64,000 nucleotides of DNA from Hymenolepis diminuta (taxonomy: Eukaryota; Platyhelminthes; Cestoda; Cyclophyllidea; Hymenolepididae). The notes beneath the pieces are model-generated. The model was not told where the DNA came from. It saw only the letters and a list, made by a program, of their open reading frames with translations, and searched no databases. The position numbers were made by a program, and so were the translations under genes. The stretch is taken from NCBI GenBank assembly GCA_900708905.1, contig CAADRB010000002.1, forward strand, positions 1,466,145 to 1,530,144, given 5' to 3'. This document shows positions 39,076 through 51,700 of this stretch, piece after piece; within the stretch, counting starts at the first letter, position 1; every line of letters begins with the position of its first letter.

Positions 39076-41784
39076 ATCTTTTGGATAAAGGATGAATGAC
39101 TATAATTAGGTATAATTCCTTCCACTTTTGCTTAATGTTAATCGACCAGGAAATTGCTTAAGATACTCTTTTTCCATAGGCTCCTGGAAAAATCCATCGT
39201 TTTCAATTAACAAAACACCCCAGCATCATCTTGAGGTAAAAGTAAGATTTGGAATGGATCTGTTGTAATATTAATTTGAATTCAGCATCCTTTGGAATTA
39301 AGTTGCTATTTTTCTAGTGACCTATTAAAATATTCAATCCATTTGTCTCGTTGTAGTAAGAGGCGTCCATATTTTCAGTATTTAATATATCAGCTATTGG
39401 AGTTTGAGTCACAGCTATTGAGCAGAGAAAACTTTCTAAACTGCTGGCTTTGGAAGCTTCTAAGATCTTCATTACAGGGGATAGAATTGAGTTAGAGAGT
39501 TTGTTTAAACATTTATATTGGAGAAAATAAAGAAGACCTTAATCCTATAGATGGAAGGCTGAAAACTTCGCCAGTAACAATTAACATACTTGCTCAAATG
39601 ACTATTGTGAGAACCAATTAGCAATCACGAGCTCAAGTTTCTACTTACTTCTCACCATATTTTGTACTGGAATTTTTACTTAAAAAGATACAATTTACTA
39701 AGAACACAGCAATATCAGTTTTAAATTTTTCAGAATTTCAGGAAACTCGAATCATAGAAATCTTGATTTTGTCGGAAAGAGATCAATACCGGATTTGAAA
39801 TGTGGTACATTTAAAGATCTTTACATATTGGAATATCTTTTCCATAACTCATGAAATGACGTCATGAAATTCTAAAGTAAATTAATTTAATTCAGAATTT
39901 TCTAGATTAATCTAGTCTAATATTTATCTAGACAGATTATTGACTGTTATAAGGTTCGGTTTCGAATTCGGATATTCCCCTTTTCTCTTCTAGACTTTTT
40001 CAAAAATCTGAATTATTCAACTTCAATAGAAAATCCGCCGAAATTCTTCAGCGCAGGTGATCAGTGTACATTTATGGTGACGTACAACGTTGCTGTCTTA
40101 ATAGTATCTACCGTATTATCAACAGCGATCAAAACCGTATATGCTATTATTGATTTAAGTCGGTTATATGCAGCTGATTCAAATACGTGCTTCCCTTCAT
40201 TCAGAGCTTTGTTCAAATATTCGTCATCCATATGCGGTCGCATTCCTATCGATCACGCAGAGCACATTCCATTTCATATTAAGTACTGTCATATCTTGAC
40301 TATCGAAGCCCAGTGAAATGCGTGTATGATCCCCGCCTCATTAACAGTAACATTCCTGTTTGTAAATCTTTTATTTAATGCATTTTGGGCTTTGTTGTAT
40401 TCTTGGATTCTATTCTTGTATTTTGTACTGTGCTAATTCTAATACTACTTCTAGCGAGATTGATGGCGAAAATGAAATTATAAATACAACAATCACCCTT
40501 TGGAGACACTTCAAAATACCACAATATGAAAATGTACCCATTTAAATCAGTGAGGAAATTACATATTTCTTCTATATAACATTGAAAGTGAAAAAATTCA
40601 CATATATTCAACGGCAATATGGTGAAAAATACACGAGATGCAACGAGTATTCATAGATTTACAAAACAGAAATTGCCTAAAAAGTTTATGTATTTCAATA
40701 ACTTTGTTATTTTCGTGTCATGTTTGTCCTTCTCTTCCATATTTTCTGCGCCAAGTGAAAAAAACTTATGGAAAATAGATGGATGACTGATATTTCAGTA
40801 TTACTTTCACAATAATTGTTTTTACACTAAATAACCAATTTAATTGAGCCGTTTTTAAAATATTTACTGGTCACTTCAGCCAAAGTATTTTGCCATATCA
40901 TAGTGAGTACCCAACCTTGTCTTTTTTTTGACGCTATCTCTGCTATTTCGACTGCCCTGATTCTAACGACTCATTCATGCCCGGAGGAAGAAGACAAATG
41001 ATTATAGCTCAATTTGGACTTATTATTACTCAAGTGAAACCGATTTTGACAATAGGACCGATTGGCTACCTGGTAGATTAATAATTGCAGTAGTAGTGAG
41101 ATTTCTTTCCCATATACGAATGTTGAACTCCAATAACCGATAAATAAGTACACGGTGGATCAAGTTTGAGTACTTCATTTAGATGCATCGAAGATATTCG
41201 ATTTGATTACTCGTCAATCCCAGTTTTGCATACTCACATTTAATTTATCTGGCATGTCAGACATGGAAGCAATAACTTTTCCCGTAGATAAATAGAACTA
41301 CTTCTAATAACTTTGTGAGTTATTTTCGTAGACCGTTGACTGTTGGCCTCATTCGCACTGCCATTGTTGCAAAGCAAGTATCAGACCCCGAAGAGAGAGA
41401 GAGAGATGAGAATATACTTGCAAACTATTGCAATTTAGTGACAGTCTTAAAGCTTATCCAAGTTTACTTTGAAAATGTCATGATAATCACGATGAAATAA
41501 TTTAACGCAAATATGGTTCGATCATTAGTTCAGGGTATTGATGACATCTGTCATGAGTGGTATCCGGTATCTGATTTTCATCCCTGCTCGATGTCTGCTG
41601 CAGAGTAGATGCAAACCATCCGATATTTAGGAATGACACACGAAATTTAATTCCGTCCAGCTTTTGTTTCAGGCATGAAGTTTTCGGTAAATGTCTCAAG
41701 ATAGGATGCAACATTACGTGGATTTACGAATCCGCTAGGGTGAAGTGCTTTCTTAATTTGTAGCTAACACATCAACATTGATGA
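39076..41784. other. No gene seen
   Basis: Short overlapping frames on both strands near 40.1 and 41.5 kb. Proximity to the reverse-transcriptase-like fragment suggests they may be further remains of the same element, but no motif proves it. Confidence 0.45.
41392..41406. repeat. (GA)n microsatellite
   Basis: Seven GA units in an otherwise non-repetitive stretch. Confidence 0.85.
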
Positions 41785-42110
41785 ATGCAAGATAATCGCG
41801 GATATTGTCTTCATTACACCGGCTATTATTACCAATCCGATTACAGGCATCTCCATAGTGACTGGTCCAAGTGTTCGCAACCACTCATTAACATTCTTGA
41901 AGTGCGTATATACCTCGTTTATGCGTCTTTAGATAAAGTAAGCAGAGTGCTCATGACCGGTTATTTCCGTCCCTATTATTCATCGAATTTCGGCTTTCTT
42001 CTAATAATCTCGCCGGAACTAAAACAGTTACTGGTTTAACGATTGCAGACGACGTAAATTTCGTTACCTGTACCTCCGTGACTATTAAGTTAAGAATTGT
42101 ACTACCTACC
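41785..42110 (+). pseudogene. Broken reverse-transcriptase fragment (non-LTR type, tentative)
   Basis: In one frame (41,785-42,039), VRIYLVYASLD followed by FRPYYSSNFGF resembles the palm region of RTE-like reverse transcriptases, where an FxDFxxAFD motif is followed by a xxAYYxST motif. In another frame, GLTIADDVNFVT (42,033-42,068) resembles the YADD catalytic box. The two are out of frame, the usual spacing is missing and stops follow. At best this is a decayed relic. The match is from memory of the motif pattern only. Confidence 0.35.
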
Positions 42111-42144
42111 AATTTTTGAAACTAGATCATTTTCAGTCGGCAAT

Positions 42145-42220
42145 TGAAATAATACTGAAATATAGAATAACACAAATCTTGGCTCTTGAAAATCGATATT
42201 TAGTGCACTTAGAACGAAAT
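42145..42220 (+). repeat. TTCTTGAAAA-core repeat, copy 2
   Basis: GAAATATAGAATAACAC, GGCTCTTGAAAATCGATATT and TAGTGCACTTAGAAC correspond block by block to the copies at 28.3 and 44.5 kb. It lies just downstream of the reverse-transcriptase-like fragment, so it might be part of the same dead element. Confidence 0.35.
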
Positions 42221-43599
42221 ATCCTCAAGTATCTAAAAGGGATGAGATTCGCAACGCAGTTATATGAGATCATCAGTTTCAAGAAAGAAATTTCACACTC
42301 TTCCTTCCTCAACAAACGTTATATTGAAATTTATGTATCTCTATATCCTGATAGTATTTTTAAAACGATTGTTTCGACTAAAAAATAAATAGTTTGCCTT
42401 GTGGTATTAGCGATGATGACATGTTTGATTCGCACATAAGAAGAGTAATTCAAAACTGCCAATGAAATGTCGATCGAAAAATATGTGGGAACACCAAACT
42501 GCTCCGACAGCTAAGTCATCTTGAATCGGCGGGACACTCAAGCGTGATAATTGCGAAGCTAGCATGAACCAACAGGTTTTTACTCTAAAGCTGCAACCAA
42601 CTGGACAACTAGCAACCTTAGACATCTCTGCCTTTATACTTTTATAAGTGGTAAACATGGAAATTATTTTCCATTTTCCTACTTCACGATCATCCATAAT
42701 TATTCATAATCTTCATAACAATGCATTAGGCGTAACCTTTCCAAATGCTTCTCATTGATTTCACTTTTTCTCCTGCTTTATCTTGTCTCAGTCAAATTGC
42801 CGTCTCGTTTTGTAGAAGCAAAAGATCCTTTAAATATATGTAGATGATAATTCAAAGGGCCCTCACTTCATTTACAGGTACCGAATTGATCAATTGGCTT
42901 AATTTTATGTCATTAGTTGTGAAGCTAAGCTGAAATAGTGAGATTCTTTCTTTTGCCGAGTGCCATATCTTATTTTAAAACTAGTTAGTTAGAGGAGGAT
43001 TTTAAAAGGATTGTCGCTTTCTCAGTAATCATTTCATATTTCGTTTTCTCACTCTTTCTTCATTAGTACCAGACAGATTGCTAATTTCTTACTTTACTCC
43101 TATCTTTCTGATTTATTGATGAATTGCTGTTTGTTCTCTTGTCTCTTAAGTTTAAATAGATTATATTAGGAAAAAGACATGATTTACTCCGCTGTGTCAA
43201 TTCACTTAGTCGAAAGGATAGCACAAATTACACTGGATAGAGAAGTGTTGGTTTAATTTGACATTAATGAGGGAAAAGGGAAAGTGGTTTTGAGAATTTA
43301 GATTTTGAAGACAAAAATTTTTGTATGGCCATAGATGCGGTTACTGCTAAAGAATTTCATAATTTAAAATACTGAAGATAATTCCTTATTGGAACTTAGG
43401 TATGAAGGAGAGTAGATGGCAATCGCACTAGATGTCGGATTTCTGAAGAGAAATTTTGTGGAAACATGTGATTACTTATCAGATGAAGTTTGTAAAGTTG
43501 AGCGATTTTTTATCAAGGTGGGAGTAGCACCACTATCGCATCTTTAAAGCTAGGAAAAATTCGGGTATGCGCTTTCTCGTAGTAGCAACTAAATAAAAT

Positions 43600-43680
43600 A
43601 AGAACAGGTACGTATAACCCGGAACTGCGAAAAATACAGATGCAAATCTTCGCCCTTGAAAAAAAAGAATTAAGTGGTAA
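43600..43680 (+). repeat. TTCTTGAAAA-core repeat, copy 3 (partial)
   Basis: GGAACTGCGAAAAATACAGA and ATCTTCGCCCTTGAAAAAAA match the left half and core of the family. The right half is not recognisable. Confidence 0.3.
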
Positions 43681-44198
43681 ATAATTCACCATCCTCTATC
43701 CAGATAGTACCTTTGTTTATCATCTAACAATATTCCATGTAAAAATCGAACTATGCATACTTCATTAAAATGCTTCAAAATGGTGCATTATTAGGTAAAA
43801 TTGGTGGAAACTCATCCTAAATTAACATTTTAAAAACACCAATTATTTTAAGTCCGTTTATTTGAATACGATCTGTGTAAATTTATTTCTAAATATGCAG
43901 AAATTATACACATTAATTTCAATATTACAGTAACTGGGTGGAAATGAAAGGAAAATTTGAAAATTTCGACTCTAAATGGAAAATATTTTTTTGAGGTCGA
44001 GTGGAGATCAGTCCATCAAACTTTATTGACCCGAGATATTTACAACAAGTAGCATTTAGTTCGAAGAAGGTTTAGTGAAAGAGTAGATACCAGACACAGA
44101 TATTTCGTGACTGGTTTGGAAACCTAGATGTTTTCATGAAGTCCAAAAACCAGCTCTGATATAGTTAATAACAGAATGTATACGAATAGGTACACAAT

Positions 44199-44552
44199 TT
44201 AATGAGATTGAACAGTGGCTCCTATTCCACCTTCATAGCTTATGGACGCACAGTTGGCATGAACTAATGTTAAAGTTGGGATTAAGAATTGCAATGAAAC
44301 ATCTATAATCATCTCCAATGAATGAGGCAGGAAGTTTTTTACATATTTTGATTGAATTGAACTAGTAGTTCTTAACTCTAAAGGTAGGAATGGCGTCACC
44401 ACCTTTAATTCAAACAAATATGAACGCAAGCTTTCTGCCACTAGACTAGTATTTTGAAATGCGGTATTATAAAAATAAAAGAACTTTCTTCGTTCTTGAA
44501 AACCAACATCTATTGCATCTGTTACTAAGCCCCGCTCATATTTAGGTCCCAA
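44199..44552 (-). CDS. Unassigned 117-codon open frame
   Basis: An ATG-initiated frame with no recognised domain. It includes ELKVVTPFLPLELRTTSSIQ and a hydrophobic LQFLIPTLTLVHANC stretch. Part of it overlaps a repeat core seen elsewhere in the window, so it is more likely a piece of a decayed element than a host gene. No clear splice sites join it to anything. Confidence 0.15.
   Translation of the reverse strand: MGPKYERGLVTDAIDVGFQERRKFFYFYNTAFQNTSLVAESLRSYLFELKVVTPFLPLELRTTSSIQSKYVKNFLPHSLEMIIDVSLQFLIPTLTLVHANCASISYEGGIGATVQSH
44420..44530 (+). repeat. TTCTTGAAAA-core repeat, copy 4
   Basis: GAAATGCGGTATTATAAAA, TTCTTCGTTCTTGAAAACC and AACATCTATTGCATCTGTTAC match the 28.3-kb copy. The 117-codon minus-strand frame at 44,199-44,552 crosses this repeat. 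Confidence 0.4.
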
Positions 44553-45155
44553 CTGAGCGAAGCACTCTCCAATAACTCATGCCGTATAGATCACTAAGGC
44601 AAGAGTGGCACAAAACGAGAACCGATGTACGTGGTAATTCTCATTTAAAGATCTAAATCTTCAAATTGCACTTCTCTTCCAGGAAATGTTATGTTGAAGG
44701 TTATACATTCCCTTGTAAAAATCGTATCTCGGACAAGACCCTATAATTGAATTATTTAAATATTTTCATGAATCAAAGCAAGCAATTTGATAGGCTGGTA
44801 AAAAGCCATGCAAATAAATTCTTTTCCCATACAAAACTTTCGAGTTTTTGAATCTACAACTGACAAGAACTACTGGCAAAATAATACGCATCTACATAGA
44901 ATTTACAAAACACCTAATCACTAGTTTAAATCAATGAAGTGGTTTAAAACCGCGATTTTCAATCTTTATACATAAAAAATACGTCGATTGATTTCACCTT
45001 CATATTGGCTGCTTTATCATAAAAATCAGCCAGATCACCACCAAGCCCGTTCTCAAAATAAACAAAAGTCATTCAGTAGTATTATAGTTCTACATTACCC
45101 AATATTCAATAACCATCAATCCAAACACATAGGCGGGGGACAGAAATACAGTGCA

Positions 45156-45174
45156 GGGAGGGGAGGGGGGGGAG
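45156..45174 (+). repeat. G-run tract with quadruplex potential
   Basis: GGGAGGGGAGGGGGGGGAG on the plus strand supplies at least four runs of three G, with the last run split. It is about 250 bases past the WAPL stop, and in the WAPL transcript would be a C-run. Confidence 0.75.
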
Positions 45175-45335
45175 TATACATAAACACAAGGGTCATAGAG
45201 AAACAGAGAGAGAGAAATATAGAAATGCAACGTGTGAATAAGTTGAAAAAAAACAGGGAACAGAGGGAGAACAGGATGATAAGGAGAGGGGTGGGTGGTA
45301 GACGTGATTAATACACACGCAGTGTCTGTAAAAAT

Positions 45336-45363
45336 ACACACACACACACACACATACACACAA
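45336..45363. repeat. (CA)n microsatellite in the presumed WAPL 3' UTR
   Basis: About eleven CA units then one interruption (CATACACACA), just past the WAPL stop codon, so read as (TG)n in the transcript if the 3' UTR extends this far. Confidence 0.9.
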
Positions 45364-45423
45364 AGAACCCGCAAACAAACGCACAAGGAGAGTTTCCGCC
45401 TCAAAAGGAACCTGATTGATTTA

Positions 45424-45728
45424 CTAAATCTCAAAGCGAGAACGCACAGACCTTGTTGCTGGAGGAGTGCTTGAACGCAGGGATCGGGTCGGTGAGCTAT
45501 TTGTCGATGTGGAGGGTTGTTGGGGCTGATCTTGGGCTTCCAGGATGCGCACGATGCGCATAATGGACTCGTAACCATCCACTTCGGCTCCACGAGTGAT
45601 GGAAAGGAATGAGGCGAGTTTGGCCAACATTATGGCCAGTGGACGGAATTTACCCGGCTCGGGCAGGCGAGAACGTATTCGCTCGGCGTAACGGGGACTT
45701 GATTGGAGGATGCAACCGAGGAGAAGGG
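45424..45728 (-). CDS. WAPL: WAPL exon 12, terminal exon with stop
   Basis: 305 bases, residues 939-1039 and a TAG stop at 45,424-45,426; acceptor CCATATAG. ALLLGCILQSSP, RSRLPEPGKFRPLAIMLAKL and ESIMRIVRILEAQ match the last helices of vertebrate WAPL (ALLLGCLCQESP and the following FLSF and VIEYLE helices). About 35 residues then extend past the usual end in a Ser/Thr/Pro/Arg-rich tail. I found no exact AATAAA on the minus strand close downstream; the nearest is about 1.4 kb away, so the 3' end of the transcript is not placed. Confidence 0.95.
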
Positions 45729-48700
45729 CTATATGGAAGGAAAATGAAACATAAATTAAGCAATATATTAACTGATGTCGTAGAACCAATCTTCTAAATG
45801 TGTGCGTTCCTTACGAAACCATGCAACCATTCATAACTGACCTTGATAAACACAGAGTAAATATGATCCGTTATGTCAGATGAAAATGATTATCTATTCA
45901 TTCTAGTTTCTAATGAATTATCCCTAATGGTGCAAACATTTTTTAAAATTTCGCCTCTTTATTTAATTCTTTTATAATGAGCTTTACTCTATTCTACCTA
46001 TTCAGTTTACTAACTATTAAATTGACACTTTTTCTGTGTTCTGTAAAATTAAATATTTAGTTACAGTCAGTCTTTTTCCTATTAAAGCCCAGGAGAGCAA
46101 CAGTTAAGCTAATTTTCTCCGTTTAATTCATTAAGTGAGCTTTCAAAATAATAATCGCTCTTTAACATCACCTCTATTGCTCTTTCACACAAGCAGAGGA
46201 CTGTTGAGTAGACTTACCAGCATAAGCAGCCACAACGGAATCTTCCATGTGTTGATTTGCAGATGACATGCGTTCCTGCAGCTTGTCTTTCTCTTCTTGA
46301 GTCTCTGCAACGAATTCAACGTCGGCCCCACCGCACATCTCATCGTCTTCATCAAAGTCTTCGTTTTCGCTGCCTGAAAATGGATAAGCAGATGATTTAT
46401 TAATGCAAAGATTTAATGACTCAGAAATGCATAATCAGGTATTAGTGGCGAAAACCCATCAAAATAATGATAAAAGGTATTGCCCTCCTTACAGGATGTT
46501 TAAAAGTGCTGTGCAAGCCATAAATTTTCGAAAACCGAAAGCTCTAAATTGATAAATGACAATCTTTCTGTAGTCAAGATGGTTCTAGAAATTGACTTAC
46601 ACAAATGTGAACGAGATTTCAAATCAGTTAATGGTCCAAAATTTAATAAAAAATTATCCAATAATATTCACCATTATTTTAACCATTGAACTCTATTCTG
46701 TTGCGTTTATGGCAAATTCCCCTTCATTTACGTCACATACATACCTTCCTATGCTTTCCGAAGAAGTATAATAGGATTTTGAACTATGAGACTGTCAAAA
46801 TACAAACTTCGTCAAACATTCACTCCTGAAAACAGTGTTTACTGAGAAATTCACTCATTTGCCTTAAGAGCCAAGTTTCAACTGAACAGAACGCCTCTTA
46901 AAAAATCTCAAAACATGAAATTTTTAAGGACACATAGGTACTAACCGGAGCCGCGTAGAAATCTTAATCTCAGGATCGAAATTTCAAAATTTCATTTTGC
47001 TCCCTCCCTATATATATTGAAAGCTACGCACTCCCTATCCAAATCGAACCCCCGATACTACCTTTTGAATAAACTGACCCAACAATGATACCTTGATGGA
47101 AAATAAGGTAACAATTATCATATTATTTCAGGACAAAATTATGAAAAGAAAAAATAACTTTCATTAATTCTGTCTAGAACTATTGAATACACTACGTAAA
47201 ACCATTTCATTTAATCAGCATCAAACCAACACTAAGGAAATTGTTTGAACACGTCTAAATACCGCTGTTTTAGTGTGTATTATTTGCAGACCTACCGATA
47301 TTAAATATAATATCTGAATTACTTTTTACTTCTAAATAAATAATTCCAAACAATCCACGAACAACTGCTTGCGAACTTTTAAACGGTAATTTAAAAAACT
47401 AGAAGCCGGTCAAAAGAACGCAAGTATGTCAATCAACAATTGTATCAGTCAAAATAAGATAAGAAATAACTAGCTAGTTTTGACATTTTTCACCCCACGT
47501 CAGATCTGACTCGAACTAATTAAAGTACCTTCTTTCAATAGTACATCATACAATCAGACAATTTAACCTCCGAACTACAAGCTTCGGCATGGAACAATTA
47601 TTGCAACATTTATCTCCTCAGGTTTCAAAATTAAATTTCCAGTGTACTCGCAAAGTAATACTTAATTCAAGTATCGCATTTCAGTAGCATATCACACATA
47701 CCTTCACTAGCATCATCTTCATCACTGCACATTTCATCCTCATCCTCCTCAATTTCCTCTTCTTCATCTTCTTCCTCCTCATCAGAAGAGAATCCTCCGC
47801 TATCAAGTCTTTGACGCTTGATATCGTTGCCACCGCCTACCCGTTTGAGCAGAGCCAGCCTTCGCTTCCTTCGTTTCGCACGCATTTGTAGGCGTTTGGT
47901 TCCTAGAACACAAGGAAAGAAACATAAGTTTAAAACGGTTGCCAGTTGACAGAAACAGTCTAACTACCCAAAAGTTCATCACTAAAGTATATAACAAAGA
48001 TACGCGCCAGACAGGAAATATAAAGATATCAAATTCTGACGTAATGAGGGTATGAATCACTAAAATTTGCATATTTATCAGCTCAGTTAATCATCTTTTA
48101 GATAATTTGTTCACAAATTTAGGAAAAAAAAGTGAGAAATGGATTTGAAATAGATTATTCTTAGCATTTTGTTAAGCATAGCCATCTTTCTCCTCATATT
48201 TTTGGTTGGGAATATCTTTCCTCAAAAATTATTAAAGAATGGCAACGAGTACACCATAAGATACAAGATAATGGTTTAAGTTGTGAATAATTTCCGAGAG
48301 AAAGTATTGTCAAAGGCTGGCATCAGAGATAGTAATTAGGGAAAGGGACACATAGATAGATCATTGAGATGAATTTTATCATTGGAAAGTTGATGAATCG
48401 AGATAATAGTCTATCGGAACTTAATTTGAAATCGCTCTGTCATTTTGCCCAGAGGTATCATTGTCACGCTCAGATTTTCTTAAAAACGCATTTTACTCGC
48501 AGCGGTATGCCCAGTTCTCAGACAATATTCCAATACTAAAAAAATAAATTCTAAGTCATAGAAAGCATTTTCTAACACCCATCTTGGGATGATATCATGA
48601 AACCTTCCAAGCGTAAAGCTCAAATTCTGCCACCCCTATATATTAGCCAGACTTAACCAGTATGGTTGGTCGTTCCCCTCACTGCGTTTGCACTGATAGG

Positions 48701-51700
48701 CACCCCATTTTACAGTGCTTTCCCTCTCTTAATGGAATGCTAAATGCCTACCCATGTGCAATGCTTTTCTTAGCGAACTGGAATCTATTTAGTAATTATG
48801 CGCATTAGTATATGTCAATCCCTTCTATCATGACATGTGAGCTATACACTCCCAACCAATTTTATGACTACACTTTCACTTAACTTACCTGTTGTGATTA
48901 CCAGAATGAAAACTTCAGATTACTCAATAGCCTGTCATCCATCTCACGAAAACGATTCTCAATAAACCTTTCGCATAATCCAGGGAACAAATGGGACAAC
49001 AAAAGTAATTATTCTACACGTTTACCGAATGCTACACGGGTCGGTTTTAGGTGCAATTTACATCAATATAAAGTTCATCTGCGAAACAAGCAGAGAGATA
49101 GGCGTCCCATAAATCACTCCTCTAAATTAATGAGTTAGTGAGTTGATTAAGAAACCCATCCAAAAAAAAATAAAAATTAGAAATTATAATGGTTTCACCA
49201 ACTGTTTCAATCGAAACCTTGAAGTGAATATATTTAAATCAACAAGCTGATTTCGAATAATGTTTAACCGTAAAATAGGGGATAACGTTGAAGAGCGCAT
49301 GACAATATCTGCCTCCATCTTTAGCGTCATGTTTCCACTTCAAGCGTCTTAATTCAACACTTGTACTATTTCTATCAACTAGACCTGAAGATCAAACGAA
49401 ATCTCCCCTTTTAACTAATCTCTTGTCGGAAAATAACAAAACTCCCCATTCTGAAGTAATCTCATTGTATACATTATTAAATATCCACCACAGCGTGCAC
49501 ATACTGACTCATAGCTTAGCGAGTCCCAATTCTCCGGTGATGAAGTTTTATCAGTTGCTCACCAACGAATCAGGTTAGCGAAATCTGCCCCCAAAAAGTC
49601 CTCTTTATAACAACCTAGATTCTATTCGGCTTTCCATTCCCTTCCAGTTCCAATAAATACTTACTCCTGCACTCTCAAAATTTCACATTTTGTCCAGCTC
49701 ACCTCCCCTGACATTAGAAAAGGTTGTAGTATCATATTAATCTTTACGATAATCATTCGTTCTGAAAACGGATATCTTTAGGCCCAACTTATTTGTTCTT
49801 TTAAAAGTAGCTTTACTGAAGGAATTAGATCTACTTTATTACCATGAATATAGCTGTTTCTGTATATCTGTTGCATCTTTACATCTGAGTATTCACGTTA
49901 GCCTCAGTCAAGAAACAATCATCACGACATCTGATTGTTCTGATTGTTAGTCTGATTGTTCTCCAAACTCCAGATACCTAAACTACCTTCTTATTTACTA
50001 TAATAGGACACCGTCAATTTTTTCTTCACATCTTATTAGACATTATGTTGTTTAATCAAACCCTTCTGTACATTTCTATTAACTTACTAGGAGATCGAGA
50101 ATCAGCCCCACCCAGCGCCGGTCCCCTCTCGTGTTTATTTGCTCCAACCAGTCGCCATTTCAGACCCGCTTCCTCAATCGTCTCAGGTTCCTCGTCTGCG
50201 GCTGCAGCAAGGATCGACGGTGGTGGTTTGGGTCTTTGAAGTCCACTCGATGTCGTTGTTGCCGTGCTAGTCATATTCGTCGTCGAATCTGCCTCTTCTG
50301 TCTTCTTTTCTCGCCCCTCATCCCGTTCAAATTCATGCAGGAGGGAACTTTTCTCCCTGAACAGGAATAGTTTCACTACTTCATCCAGTGCCGAGACTGT
50401 GGGAACTCGGGAGGATAGTGCGAATCTTGGCGACGCATTAAGTTTGCCTTCACCATCATCTTCATAACCCACGTCATCAAGACTCAAGTTGGGATTGGTA
50501 TTACTACTAGCGGTGGGGTCGCCGTCGGTTGAACTCTCTGGACTCTTGATCTCCAAGTGGACAATTCGGATACGATTGTCTGGACAGTGTTCACAGAGAT
50601 TTGCGAGAAGACAGAGAACGAGGACGGTGAGATCAAGCCGACGTGATGTCGGCAGGGAGTGGGGAAGATGGAATAAACAGTCGATGGTGGATTCAAGGAA
50701 ATTAGGACAGCCACCTAAACGATCAGCGGCATATTCTGCAAGTAAAATGGAATAAAACCATGTTTAAATTGTTATTTAAGTCTTGAGGGTTTTAGGAACC
50801 TTTACTAATCTGTGTGGGTCGATGGCACAGTAGTCAACGATATTTAAACACTGCGATAAAGCTAATCTTAGGAGTACACTCTCGCAGAGAGAGGCATGTG
50901 AGGAGCTAGATTAGCTGATTCCTCTGGGAAATGCCGCACTCAAGCTTCAACAAAGAAGACTTTGCCTTTGGACGACGATGAAAAGTCAGACCCGTTAAAT
51001 TACCTCAAAACTTCTTCGGAGTCACCGAGTGTAAGAATTAGAAAAAGCTTACACAAAGTCATGGTTAAAACATATCAATCAAGGTGTCAAGGAAGTTTGG
51101 TTTTGCCGGATTGCTATGGCAAAAACACCCAACATCAATTTCTGCCTCCGAAATACTGATCTCAAGGGAATTCACGTAAGAACAGTGAGGTGTAAAGCTT
51201 CCAACTGTATGCAGATGTTTGCGGAGAGGAAAGTAACGTTCTTGTACTATCGATGGGATTACAAATTCACAAGCATAAAGGTTAATAACGATTTAATGAA
51301 TCTATTTTCTAGATACATTAAATCGTTCTTAATACGGGCGGTTAAAACACCATCCCCAAATCTGATATTAAGTGTAAACTTAGTCTATCTTTGAGTATCT
51401 TTTCGAAAATGGACAAATATAGCTAACTTGCAGAAAAGAGTGCAAAATAACAATACGTATTCTTCAGCCTGAGCTGGCCATTAGATGAAAAAAATTCGAA
51501 ACTCCATGAAATGGATCTCCTTAACACCTTTTCACAATTATAATACATTAGAGTCATACACAAGTTGGTCAGAACAATTAAAATAAACTGGCGACTATTA
51601 TCAACGTGATGAACAACTTACCACTTTGAGATACATTAACAAACAGCCGAAAGATACTGATCAGGCAATTGAGAAGGATTTGCTGATCTTGTTGAAACTC

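Larger units (their letters stand above)
47903..50087 (-). other. WAPL: WAPL intron 9
   Basis: GTAAGT to TTCTAG, 2.2 kb, containing the SINE fragment at 48.6 kb and the TCTGATTGT tandem repeat. Confidence 0.85.

Noticed and set aside
45090..45593. 167-codon minus-strand frame with Cys/Val repeats
   Set aside because: It overlaps the end of WAPL exon 12 in another frame and is kept open by the CA, GA and G-rich tracts. The peptide (CVCVCV and similar) is a translation of simple repeats.
47803..48072. Minus-strand frame extending upstream of exon 10
   Set aside because: It is in a different frame from the acidic exon and runs through a clear splice acceptor; intron sequence.
50131..50370. Plus-strand frames across 50.1-50.75 kb
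   Set aside because: Antisense shadows of the GC-richer WAPL exon 9.
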